Source: an uncultured Treponema sp. (GTDB taxonomy: Bacteria; Spirochaetota; Spirochaetia; Treponematales; Treponemataceae). Taken from it: a stretch of DNA of 13,000 nt. The DNA is taken from the NCBI GenBank assembly GCA_905236465.1, contig CAJOQA010000351.1:1-13000 (forward strand). The letters are read 5' to 3'. The position numbers and the translations under genes are program-made. The notes under the pieces were generated by a model. That model was not told the origin of the DNA. It made no database searches and saw only the letters and a program-made list of their open reading frames with translations. Positions within the stretch are counted from its first letter, which is position 1. Each line of letters opens with the position of its first letter. This document shows, piece by piece, positions 5,971-13,000 of the stretch.

Positions 5971-8793
5971 TTATCCCCTAAGAAGATAGTTTATGTCTTC
6001 TTCGCTAAGTTTCTTTATTTGCTGTCCGTCAGAAGAAATTATTGCGCTAAACAAGTCTGATTTTTTCTGTTGCAATTCCATTATTTTTTCTTCTATTGTA
6101 CCACGTGCAATCAATCTATAACAGAAAACGCTACGGGTCTGCCCTATGCGGTGAGTCCTGTCTATAGCCTGCTGTTCGGCACTGCGGTTCCACCAGGGGT
6201 CAAGAATAAATACATAGTCTGCACCAGTAAGGTTTAGTCCCACGCCACCAGTTTTTAATGTCATCAGGAAAACCTTGTAAGTGTCGTCTTGCTGAAATTT
6301 TTTTACAAGCTCAGCCCTGTTCCCTGTAGCACCGGTCATAACAAGGTGAGGAATATCTGAAGAAGAAAGCCTTTCGCTCATTGTATCGATAGAGGCTAAG
6401 AAGTTAGAGAATACAAGACACCTGTGCCCGCTTGCAGCAAGCTCTGTAATTGTTTGCATCAGTGACTCCCACTTTGCCCCTTCTATGCTACCATCAGTTT
6501 TACTTTCTGGAACCGTAGCAATCTGCCTAAGTTCCGTCAGCCCCTGCAAGATACAGAATTGAGCCTTTTCAAAACCATTCTTTTGAATTTCCCCCTGAAT
6601 CATGTTCTGGTAGAATAGCCTCTGCTTTTCATACAAAGCGGCCTGCTCAGCTGTCATGTCAACATACATAATCTGCTCAGTGCGGTCCGGCAATTCTTTT
6701 GCTACCTCCTGCTTAAGCCTGCGTAGAATAAAGGGGCGTATTTTTGCAGAAAGTTCCTTAGCCGCATCTTCATCCCCATCCTTTTGAATTGGGTTTGCAT
6801 AGCGGCGGTTAAAATCTCCCTCGCTACCAAACATGGCAGGATTCAAAAAGCGGAAAATAGAATAAAGTTCAGTTAAATTATTTTCCATTGGGGTACCGCT
6901 AAGGGCTACGCGGTGCTTTGCATTTACAAGCATCACGGCCTTGCTTGACTGGCTTTGGGTATTTTTGATTTGCTGCACCTCATCAAGAACGGCAAATTCA
7001 AACTCTTCCTTTTGCAAAGTTTCTATATCGTTTCTTGCAACTGCATAAGTTGTAAGAACAATGGAATGCTTTTTTGCTTCCTCAATGCTTCTTTCTGGTC
7101 CGTAGTAAGCATAAGTAGATAAATCGGGGGCGAATTTCTTTAGCTCCTGTAGCCAGTTATCAATTAAGCTTTTAGGAACAATGATAATAGAAGTCCCACT
7201 TACCCCAGTAGAATACGCTGTTGCAAGAAGAGAAATGGTTTGTATTGTTTTTCCAAGTCCCATGTCGTCAGCAAGACAGGCACCAAGATTGTTTTTCGTC
7301 AGGTAAGAAAGCCACTGCAGTCCGTATTTTTGGTAATCCCTAAGTTTTTGGGTTACAGGCAGGTCAAGGATTTTTTCTTTTTGGATACTATTAAATCCTG
7401 AAAAAAATGTCTGCCAGGGCAGGCTGCTTTTTTCTGCATTATCGATTTTTGCATTTATAAGACCATCAACAAGGGGCATATCAAAAAATGATATTTTGTA
7501 AGTTCCATCTTTTTGCTTTTTTCCTAAGAGACGCTTTAAGCGTAAAAAGAAGTTTTTATCTATAATAGCCCTGGTACCATCGCTTAAAGGGATATATTTA
7601 TTTTCTTCATACAGTTTTACTAATTCTGAAGGAGAAAGAATTTCCCCCTCGATCTCAACGGTACATTCTGTGTCAAAAAAGTCTATGCCACTTCCAACCC
7701 GTAAGTGAGTTTTTGGGGTTGAGGTTTTTAATTTATACTTTTTTAAGGCATCGGTCCCATACAATCTGTAGTTTTGTGAAAGCTCCCCTAAGTTTTCCGA
7801 AAGAAAGGGAAGGGCTAAGGCTGTAGTCATATACAAACTGTCATCTTCTATCGTAAAGGCATTAGATTCATCTTCTTTGCATTCAGGATGACGGGCAATA
7901 CAGTTTTTCAGCATCGCGCTCATTTTCTTCCAGCTTTCATTTCCATCGTATACTATTGGTATTTTTACAAAAGTACGGCTTTCACTATTCAAGCGGATAA
8001 GGGTTGAAGGTCTATTTTGCGATAGAAAATCAGTCTTAAAAGGCTCATAGCCCCACAGCATTTTTATATAGAGGTTTCCTTCTTCATCAAGACCAGAAAA
8101 ATTAAGGGCTGCTTCTGCATGAACGAGGGGATGCTGGGCTACATTCCAACCTTTGACTTGAATTTTTATGGATGGGAATATTGAGGCAAACAAAGACAGG
8201 TATTCTTCTACCTGATCTTTTTGAGGGGTTCCTGAAAACATGGAAAGGTAATTGTAGTTTATGCCCATATCCCTAGTCTTATAAATCTTACCACCACAAA
8301 GTGCATAGGTAGGGCTCAAAGGAATAGGTTTGCTTAGCACATCTTTTTCAGTTTGCAAAAGTAGGGAAAGCTCAAAATCATTTTCTGGGTTCACAGAAAG
8401 AACAAGGCGGGATCTTTGGCTTTCATCAGAATTTGAAACAATTTTTCCTTCAAAAATAAAATTTCTTTCGCTCTTAAAAAGTTGATATGTAAATTCAGTA
8501 TTTTGGTCTAAGTAAAGGTTTGAACTTTCATCGTTTGTCCAAGAAAGCACATGAATCTGCTGTTGCCTGATTCTTTCTACTGCAAGCCCTAAGGGAGAAT
8601 TATCACACTGAATATCAGCAAGGTCTATTTCCTTGTTTTTTTTATCTGTAAAAGAGATGTAAGCCCTGTTACTTGAATCTAAAAAAATATTTATTACAAG
8701 ATCTTTTAATGCTATTGTGTTTCCAAACGTTTCATTTACGGCGGTATTTTGCCAGATATCAGATATTTTTTGAAGGGAAAGATTTTGTTTCAT
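5971..8793 (-). CDS. SNF2-family DEAD/DEAH-like ATPase (DNA translocase/helicase superfamily 2)
   Basis: This is a 940-residue SNF2/RapA-type ATPase expected to use ATP to translocate on double-stranded DNA and remodel protein-DNA complexes. The N-terminal 460 residues are a poorly characterised, beta-rich-looking region without the CxC-type SWIM zinc finger seen in many bacterial relatives. The motor follows: LRDYQKYGLQW (484-494), Walker A DMGLGKT (510-516), motif Ia IIVPKSLIDNW (537-547), motif II DEVQ (604-607, in place of DEAH/DEGH), motif III SGTPMEN (632-638), motif V TGGVGLNLTGADYV (848-861) and motif VI DRTHRIGQ (878-885). All motor motifs are intact. It is the first gene of an operon with the 658-residue unknown protein. 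No Shine-Dalgarno is visible, and a good -10 lies 6 nt upstream of the ATG, so the mRNA may be leaderless. The cellular role (transcription recycling, repair or defence) is not shown by the sequence. Confidence 0.93.
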   Translation of the reverse strand: MKQNLSLQKISDIWQNTAVNETFGNTIALKDLVINIFLDSSNRAYISFTDKKNKEIDLADIQCDNSPLGLAVERIRQQQIHVLSWTNDESSNLYLDQNTEFTYQLFKSERNFIFEGKIVSNSDESQRSRLVLSVNPENDFELSLLLQTEKDVLSKPIPLSPTYALCGGKIYKTRDMGINYNYLSMFSGTPQKDQVEEYLSLFASIFPSIKIQVKGWNVAQHPLVHAEAALNFSGLDEEGNLYIKMLWGYEPFKTDFLSQNRPSTLIRLNSESRTFVKIPIVYDGNESWKKMSAMLKNCIARHPECKEDESNAFTIEDDSLYMTTALALPFLSENLGELSQNYRLYGTDALKKYKLKTSTPKTHLRVGSGIDFFDTECTVEIEGEILSPSELVKLYEENKYIPLSDGTRAIIDKNFFLRLKRLLGKKQKDGTYKISFFDMPLVDGLINAKIDNAEKSSLPWQTFFSGFNSIQKEKILDLPVTQKLRDYQKYGLQWLSYLTKNNLGACLADDMGLGKTIQTISLLATAYSTGVSGTSIIIVPKSLIDNWLQELKKFAPDLSTYAYYGPERSIEEAKKHSIVLTTYAVARNDIETLQKEEFEFAVLDEVQQIKNTQSQSSKAVMLVNAKHRVALSGTPMENNLTELYSIFRFLNPAMFGSEGDFNRRYANPIQKDGDEDAAKELSAKIRPFILRRLKQEVAKELPDRTEQIMYVDMTAEQAALYEKQRLFYQNMIQGEIQKNGFEKAQFCILQGLTELRQIATVPESKTDGSIEGAKWESLMQTITELAASGHRCLVFSNFLASIDTMSERLSSSDIPHLVMTGATGNRAELVKKFQQDDTYKVFLMTLKTGGVGLNLTGADYVFILDPWWNRSAEQQAIDRTHRIGQTRSVFCYRLIARGTIEEKIMELQQKKSDLFSAIISSDGQQIKKLSEEDINYLLRG

Positions 8794-8799
8794 ATTCTT

Positions 8800-8828
8800 A
8801 TAATATCATAAAATAGCTTGTATTACAA
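8800..8828 (-). promoter_or_regulatory. Promoter of the SNF2 ATPase operon
   Basis: On the minus strand TTGTAA (-35, 8823-8828) is followed by a 17-nt spacer and TATTAT (-10, 8800-8805; 5 of 6 consensus) with a TGA extension just upstream. The predicted start lies at or within a base or two of the ATG at 8793. The promoter is divergent from the nfnA promoter, and the whole intergenic region is only 131 bp. Confidence 0.5.
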
Positions 8829-8860
8829 TAGAGAGCCCCATGTTTAATCTCATTTGTATC

Positions 8861-8889
8861 TTTTCAAAATAACAATAAAGGTATATACT
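8861..8889 (+). promoter_or_regulatory. Promoter of the nfnAB-lipid kinase-sensor operon
   Basis: TTTTCA (-35, 8861-8866; 4 of 6) lies 17 nt before TATACT (-10, 8884-8889; 5 of 6). The predicted start is near 8896, giving a leader of about 29 nt. It sits back to back with the ATPase promoter. A 10-bp AT palindrome (ATATTAATAT, 8890-8899) overlaps the start but is low complexity. Confidence 0.45.
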
Positions 8890-8924
8890 ATATTAATATT
8901 TTATCTGTGGCGGTATGAATAGCT

Positions 8925-9761
8925 ATGAACAAAATTCTAGAAAAAACACAGTTGAGCGAGGCCGTGTACTACATGAAATTTGAGGCTCCTGATATTGCAA
9001 GGAACCGCAAAGCCGGTCAGTTTTTAATTGTTATGGTCGATCAGGATCTGACAGAACGTATTCCACTTACAATTGCAGATGCTAATGCAGAGGAAGGTTG
9101 GGTTGCAATAGCATTTCAGCCTGTAGGCGCTTCAACCTACAAGCTTAGCCAAATGAAGGCAGGGGATTATCTAGGCGGAGTTTTAGGTCCCTTGGGAACC
9201 CCTTCTGTTATAAGAAAATACGACAGACCAGTTGTTTGTGTTGGCGGTGGCTTTGGTACAGCCCCACTTTACCCCATTGTTCAGGCATTAAAAGAAGCTG
9301 GAAATAAGGTTATTTTAATAGAAGGTGCCCGCAACAAGGATCTTCTTATTTTTGTTGATGAAATGAAGGCTGTTTGTGATGAGGTTATAATCTGCACGGA
9401 TGACGGCTCGGCTGGGGAAAAAGGAGTTACAACACAGCCACTTGAGCGCTTATGCCAAAGCGACGTTCCTCCTGCTGAAGTCATAGCAATAGGACCTCCT
9501 ATTATGATGAAGTTCTGCTGTGCCTGCACACAAAAGTACAATATTCCTACTACAGTTTCCCTTAACACTATTATGATTGACGGAACAGGAATGTGCGGTG
9601 GTTGCCGTGTTTCTGTAGGCGGAAAAACAAAATTCGTGTGTGTTGACGGTCCTGATTTTGACGGACATCAAGTGGACTGGAACAACATGATGATGCGCAT
9701 GAAGAGTTTTAAAGCTCAGGAAACAGAAGCCTTCCACAAGTGCAAGGTTGGATTGAATTAA
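8925..9761 (+). CDS. nfnA: NADH-dependent reduced ferredoxin:NADP+ oxidoreductase, subunit A (NfnA)
   Basis: This is the small subunit of the cytoplasmic electron-bifurcating transhydrogenase NfnAB, which couples NADH and reduced ferredoxin oxidation to NADP+ reduction (reversible). The 278-residue length and domain order fit the ferredoxin-NADP reductase-like family. An FAD-binding barrel comes first (RIPLTIAD at 45-52, QPVGASTYKL around 65-74), then a nucleotide-binding domain (VGGGFGTAPLYP at 106-117). A C-terminal [2Fe-2S] site follows: Asp219, Cys224, Cys227 and Cys239 in the MIDGTGMCGGC and CVDGP regions. One Asp plus three Cys is the unusual ligand set described for NfnA and P. furiosus sulfide dehydrogenase. 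The N-terminus aligns well with family starts, although only a weak, distant GGCGG precedes it. nfnB follows after 33 nt. The related name is sulfide dehydrogenase beta / glutamate synthase-like; without gltB nearby, the Nfn role is preferred. Confidence 0.9.
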   Translation: MNKILEKTQLSEAVYYMKFEAPDIARNRKAGQFLIVMVDQDLTERIPLTIADANAEEGWVAIAFQPVGASTYKLSQMKAGDYLGGVLGPLGTPSVIRKYDRPVVCVGGGFGTAPLYPIVQALKEAGNKVILIEGARNKDLLIFVDEMKAVCDEVIICTDDGSAGEKGVTTQPLERLCQSDVPPAEVIAIGPPIMMKFCCACTQKYNIPTTVSLNTIMIDGTGMCGGCRVSVGGKTKFVCVDGPDFDGHQVDWNNMMMRMKSFKAQETEAFHKCKVGLN

Positions 9762-9794
9762 TTTTAAATTGTAAAGAGATTTTGGAGTATAACT

Positions 9795-11294
9795 ATGGCA
9801 GAACACATTTCTGTTGAACAGTTGGCAGAAACAGCTAAAGAAGAATATAACAAAATTGCTAGCAAAATAGCAGATAAATCCCTGACAAACAAGGATCGTA
9901 TGGCAATTCCCCAACAGGAAATGCCATCTGGGGAGCCAAAAGTAAGGGCCAGGCAAATGAGCGAGGTTGCGCTAGGCTACACAAGGGAACAGGCCATTGT
10001 TGAAGCCAACCGTTGTCTACAGTGCAAGAATAAGCCCTGCGTGAATGGTTGCCCCGTAAATGTCCAGATACCAGAGTTTATAGCCCATGTTGCCACCGGA
10101 GACTTTAAGGCTGCGGTTGACACAATCAAAACAACAAATTTGCTACCTGCAATCTGTGGCCGTGTCTGCCCTCAGGAAAAGCAGTGCCAGGGCCAATGCA
10201 CGGTAGGCAAAGTCTACAAGAATGCAGAAAAATCCGTAAGCATAGGGCGTCTTGAACGCTTTGTTGCTGACTGGGAGCGCACAGAGGGAAAAGAAAGCGT
10301 AGCAAGTGTTGCAGCCCCCACAGGAAAGAAGGTTGCGATTGTCGGTTCAGGCCCTGCAGGTCTTACCGTTGCAGCTGACTGTCGCCGTGCAGGCCATGAA
10401 GTCACAGTCTTTGAGGCTTTTCACAAGGCAGGTGGCGTTATGGTCTACGGCATCCCTGAATTCCGCTTACCAAAGGCAATTGTTCAAAACGAAGTTGACA
10501 ACCTTATGAAGATGGGTGTTAAATTTGAATACAACACACTTGTCGGCAGAACAGACACCATTCAGCAGATTTTAACGGACAAGGGCTTTGATGCAGCATT
10601 TGTTGGCACTGGAGCTGGTCTTCCAAAGTTCTTTAACATTCCAGGCGAAAACTACATCGGCGTCTTCAGCGCAAACGAATATCTTACCCGCGCAAACTTA
10701 ATGAAGGCTTACAAAACCGAAGCCGACACCCCCTACTACGATGCAAAAACTGTAGTTGTATGTGGTGGTGGTAACGTTGCAATGGATGCAGCCCGTATGG
10801 CACTACGTCTTGGAGCCGAAAAGGTTTACGTTGTATACCGTCGCACAAGAGCAGAGATGCCAGCCCGCCGAGAAGAAGTTGACCACGCGGAAGAAGAAGG
10901 CGTAGAATTCCGTTTCCTTGAAAACCCCGTAGAGATTTTAGGCGATGCAGAAAGTGGCAAAGTCACAGGAATTAAGGCCTTAACCTACGAGTTAGGGGAA
11001 CCGGATGCTTCTGGCCGCAGAAGACCTGTTGAAGTTAAGGGGAGCGAGCACGACATTCCCTGTGATGCAGTTATCGTTGCTTTGGGAAACAACTCCAACC
11101 CGCTTATCTCACAGACAACACCAGAAATAAAGGTTGACGACAAGGGGCACATTCAGGTTGACGAAAACCAGGCTACAAGCATGACAAAAGTTTGGGCTGG
11201 TGGCGATATAGTTCTTGGAGCAGCTACTGTTATTCTTGCCATGGGAGAAGGTCGCAAGGCAGCCGCAAGCATCAACGAATATCTTGCAAAATAA
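9795..11294 (+). CDS. nfnB: NADH-dependent reduced ferredoxin:NADP+ oxidoreductase, subunit B (NfnB), GltD-like
   Basis: This is the large subunit of NfnAB, carrying the bifurcating FAD, two [4Fe-4S] clusters and the NADP(H) site. The 499 residues show an N-terminal cluster domain with Cys74, 77, 82 and 86 (RCLQCKNKPCVNGCP) and Cys121, 125, 131 and 135 (CGRVCPQEKQCQGQC). The FAD Rossmann motif GSGPAGL is at 184-190, and GGVMVYGIPEFRLPK lies at 213-227. The NADPH domain has GGGNVAMDAAR (324-334) and the basic YRRTRAEMPARREE (348-361), and AGGD lies at 468-471. Length and motifs match the GltD/NfnB family (often annotated homotetrameric NADPH glutamate synthase, GltA). GGAG at 9783-9786 supports the start. 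Direct linkage to nfnA and absence of a glutamate synthase large subunit favour the transhydrogenase reading. It supplies NADPH from fermentation-derived reductant. Confidence 0.92.
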   Translation: MAEHISVEQLAETAKEEYNKIASKIADKSLTNKDRMAIPQQEMPSGEPKVRARQMSEVALGYTREQAIVEANRCLQCKNKPCVNGCPVNVQIPEFIAHVATGDFKAAVDTIKTTNLLPAICGRVCPQEKQCQGQCTVGKVYKNAEKSVSIGRLERFVADWERTEGKESVASVAAPTGKKVAIVGSGPAGLTVAADCRRAGHEVTVFEAFHKAGGVMVYGIPEFRLPKAIVQNEVDNLMKMGVKFEYNTLVGRTDTIQQILTDKGFDAAFVGTGAGLPKFFNIPGENYIGVFSANEYLTRANLMKAYKTEADTPYYDAKTVVVCGGGNVAMDAARMALRLGAEKVYVVYRRTRAEMPARREEVDHAEEEGVEFRFLENPVEILGDAESGKVTGIKALTYELGEPDASGRRRPVEVKGSEHDIPCDAVIVALGNNSNPLISQTTPEIKVDDKGHIQVDENQATSMTKVWAGGDIVLGAATVILAMGEGRKAAASINEYLAK

Positions 11295-11309
11295 GTTTTT
11301 GGTTTTAAT

Positions 11310-12158
11310 ATGATTGATATTGTTGTAAATCCAAATGGCGGTAAGGGGACCTCCCTTGCAGCCTTTGCCAGAGTAAAGGCCTATCTTGATTTTAATGACA
11401 TGGACTACAGCGTAAACGAGACAAAAGGTCCAGGGGACGCTGTTACCATAGTGCAAAAACTCTGCTCGGCCGGTAGCCGTAAGATTGCGGTTATAGGCGG
11501 AGACGGAACTTTTCACGAAGCCCTAAACGGCATGGATTTTACAACAAGCAGACTTGGATTTATTCCTGCGGGCAGGGGCAACGACTTTGCTTCTGCCTTA
11601 GGAATTCCTTCAGATCCAGTTGAAGCCTTAAAAGCTATACTAGCAGGGGAAGAATTGGATTTGGATTACATGCAAGTAGGCAAACACAGGTGCCTGAACA
11701 TATGTGGTACTGGCTTAGATGTTGAGGTGTTACGGCTTGCTGAAAAAAGCAAGGGCAAGTTTGCTTACACCGCAGCCCTTGTAAAGTGTCTTTTAAATTA
11801 TAAGCCTTACCAAATAGAAGTGACGGTCAATGGGAAAACAAAAGAATACTCTTGCATAACAGTTGCTGTCTGCAATGGCAGCCAGTTTGGTGGCGGAATA
11901 AAAATATGCCCAAATGCAAGTCCCCGTGACGGTCTTTTGGATTTAGTTATAGTAACAAAGCCTAAACAATCTGTGTTCCTTGTGATGCCAGGCTTTATAA
12001 AAGGAAAGCACATTGGCAAGGGGTACACAATAGTTGAACAATGCGAAGAGGTTACAATAAAAAGCCCCCAAGTGATTCAACTAGACGGAGAGATTTATGA
12101 AGAAAATGTATTGGCTACAAAAATCGTTAAGGGCGGACTTAAAACTTTTAAATTCTAA
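11310..12158 (+). CDS. Diacylglycerol kinase-family lipid kinase (YegS/BmrU type)
   Basis: This is a soluble or membrane-associated kinase expected to phosphorylate diacylglycerol or a related lipid or sphingoid base with ATP. The 282 residues cover the whole family length. They begin with the typical VNPNGGKG (6-13). The ATP-binding GGDGT is at 63-67, PAGRGNDFA at 86-94, the SQFGGGIKICPNASPRDGLLDL region at about 191-211 and LDGE at 258-261. The Arg in PAGRGNDF, where many relatives have PxGTGND, is a known variant and does not break the site. It starts 15 nt after nfnB with no clear Shine-Dalgarno (only a weak TTGG), suggesting translational coupling. The true substrate cannot be read from sequence. 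Its link to redox metabolism is probably only operon neighbourhood. Confidence 0.9.
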   Translation: MIDIVVNPNGGKGTSLAAFARVKAYLDFNDMDYSVNETKGPGDAVTIVQKLCSAGSRKIAVIGGDGTFHEALNGMDFTTSRLGFIPAGRGNDFASALGIPSDPVEALKAILAGEELDLDYMQVGKHRCLNICGTGLDVEVLRLAEKSKGKFAYTAALVKCLLNYKPYQIEVTVNGKTKEYSCITVAVCNGSQFGGGIKICPNASPRDGLLDLVIVTKPKQSVFLVMPGFIKGKHIGKGYTIVEQCEEVTIKSPQVIQLDGEIYEENVLATKIVKGGLKTFKF

Positions 12159-12176
12159 GGCAGGTGTTTCATTAGT

Positions 12177-13000
12177 ATGAAAATTTCCGGCCCCCTTTTA
12201 ATGAAGTATACAATTTTTACTCTGCTTATTGTACTTGTCTGCATGGCGCTTACCGTTATATTTTTTGGTATGACCAGCCAGAACGTAGGCATAAATGTAA
12301 ATCCTGCCACTGATTACAATTACGGTTGGTTTTACTACGATGCAGGCGGTCATTTACATTCAATAGAAAAGTTACCTGCAAAAATTCCTTGTACTGCTGG
12401 CGGAAAAGCTAGGATTGTTCGTAGCATTACAACAAGTTCCCGCAAAGACCTTTTTATAGATTTTTACACTCACCATCAAGATTTAAAAGTCACTCTTGCA
12501 GGAAAAGAACTGTACGAATATTCTTCAAAAGCAAGGCCCTCTTGGCTGACAAGCTACAGATCTTTTCATCACCTGATCAAGATTCCTTCATTTAAAAGCG
12601 GAGAGCTTTGCATAGAAACAAAGGCCCTTATTTCAGGAACTGAAGGTGAGTTTGGTAATATTCTTATAGGCAACAAGGCTGAAATAATATCATCAATAAT
12701 AATTCAGCGTTTGGATAAATTTATTATGGGCGTTATTCTTTTGCTTACAGGAATAGTTTTAACAGTCAGCACAAATATTTATGGCAAGGTAGAAAAAGAT
12801 AAAACCGTTTTGCATTTAACAATTTTTATGATTTTAACAGGTATTTGGCAGCTAGAGGAATCCCGTGTTACCCAGATTTTTATAGGCTTCCAACCCTGGC
12901 ACTGGTGTGCAGAATATATACTTAGACTTTTTCTTTTAATTGTTTCATTTCTTTTTATATCTGATTTATTCAAAAATAAAAATCACCCTGCCTTATGGGC
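12177..13000 (+). CDS. Multi-spanning membrane sensor, N-terminal part (likely diguanylate cyclase or kinase; partial)
   Basis: A frame opens at the ATG at 12177, 18 nt after the lipid kinase stop, with a fair AGGTG upstream, and stays open for 274 codons to the right edge. The protein starts with a signal-anchor helix (about 11-32) and a beta-rich extracytoplasmic domain (about 33-178; YGWFYYDAGG, VRSITTS, VTLAGKELYEY, FGNILIG). Then come hydrophobic segments at about 182-198, 211-224 and 247-263. This order resembles 7TMR-DISM-like sensors that usually end in a GGDEF or histidine kinase domain. That output domain would be outside the window, so its nature is inference. Such proteins sense an external ligand and signal into the cytoplasm. 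Being last in the nfnAB-kinase series, it may simply share their transcript. Confidence 0.75.
   Translation, partial: MKISGPLLMKYTIFTLLIVLVCMALTVIFFGMTSQNVGINVNPATDYNYGWFYYDAGGHLHSIEKLPAKIPCTAGGKARIVRSITTSSRKDLFIDFYTHHQDLKVTLAGKELYEYSSKARPSWLTSYRSFHHLIKIPSFKSGELCIETKALISGTEGEFGNILIGNKAEIISSIIIQRLDKFIMGVILLLTGIVLTVSTNIYGKVEKDKTVLHLTIFMILTGIWQLEESRVTQIFIGFQPWHWCAEYILRLFLLIVSFLFISDLFKNKNHPALW

Larger units (their letters stand above)
8794..8924. other. Divergent intergenic region between the ATPase and nfn operons
   Basis: These 131 bp are strongly AT-rich apart from a short GAGAGCCCC near 8831. They contain the two back-to-back promoters listed separately, whose -35 boxes lie about 32 bp apart. 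I see no tRNA, riboswitch-like fold or long inverted repeat. Shared regulation of the two operons is possible but not shown. Confidence 0.6.

Noticed and set aside
3991..8793. Calling the SNF2 pair a phage-defence system
   Set aside because: No nuclease, methyltransferase, protease or toxin is next to it, and the neighbours are housekeeping and sugar-use genes; the evidence does not reach that claim.
8890..8899. Perfect AT palindrome ATATTAATAT near the nfnA transcription start
   Set aside because: It is only 10 bp of A and T in an AT-rich region, so it is expected by chance.
8915..8983. Short 22-codon frame starting at an ATG 10 nt before nfnA and overlapping it out of frame
   Set aside because: It could be a regulatory upstream frame, but GGCGG lies only 1 nt before its ATG, too close to serve as a ribosome site, and nothing else supports translation.
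9450..9956. Minus-strand 168-codon open frame across the nfnA-nfnB junction
   Set aside because: It is antisense to two clear enzyme genes and has a Cys/His-rich, shadow-like composition.
9795..11294. Glutamate synthase small subunit as the name for nfnB
   Set aside because: Family annotation often says so, but no large glutamate synthase subunit is present, and the adjacent nfnA with its [2Fe-2S] motif fits NfnAB better.
11109..11516. Minus-strand 135-codon open frame across nfnB and the lipid kinase
   Set aside because: It is a shadow of the two plus-strand genes, with no own start signals or family resemblance.

Overview
The window looks like a chromosomal segment of an anaerobic, carbohydrate-degrading diderm, most plausibly a gut- or rumen-type spirochaete such as Treponema. 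That placement is an inference. It rests on a secreted beta-1,4-galactanase next to a candidate outer-membrane barrel protein, an NfnAB-type electron-bifurcating transhydrogenase typical of anaerobes, and moderate, uneven GC content. No rRNA, tRNA, CRISPR array, IS element or phage gene was found. All seven genes are open along their length; the two at the window edges are cut by the edge, not broken.

Left part (1-8793, all minus strand), read in transcription order. A 940-residue SNF2-family ATPase (8793-5971) is followed after 3 nt by an AT-rich 658-residue protein of unknown function (5967-3991). The pair ends at a strong hairpin terminator (3921-3973). Next comes a promoter with an A/T-rich upstream tract and an unusual triple TCAAC/GTTGA palindrome just before the start of a secreted GH53 endo-beta-1,4-galactanase (3814-1826). 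That enzyme has an Ig-like domain and a CBM61-like domain. It is followed 23 nt later by a signal-peptide-bearing, probably outer-membrane beta-barrel protein (1802 to beyond base 1). The last two genes look like a small regulated galactan-use operon: the enzyme cuts galactan outside the cell, and the barrel may bind or admit the oligosaccharides.

Right part (8925-13000, all plus strand). This diverges from the helicase operon across a 131-bp intergenic region holding back-to-back promoters. nfnA and nfnB encode the two subunits of NADH-dependent reduced ferredoxin:NADP+ oxidoreductase. They are followed closely by a diacylglycerol-kinase-family lipid kinase and by the N-terminal part of a multi-spanning membrane sensor that runs off the right edge. 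Spacings of 33, 15 and 18 nt suggest one transcription unit.

The least explained part is the SNF2 ATPase with its unknown, much more AT-rich partner. It behaves like a two-gene module, but nothing in the window shows what it acts on. Other points worth checking are a possible leaderless start for the ATPase, the triple-half-site operator of the galactanase operon, and the output domain of the truncated sensor.
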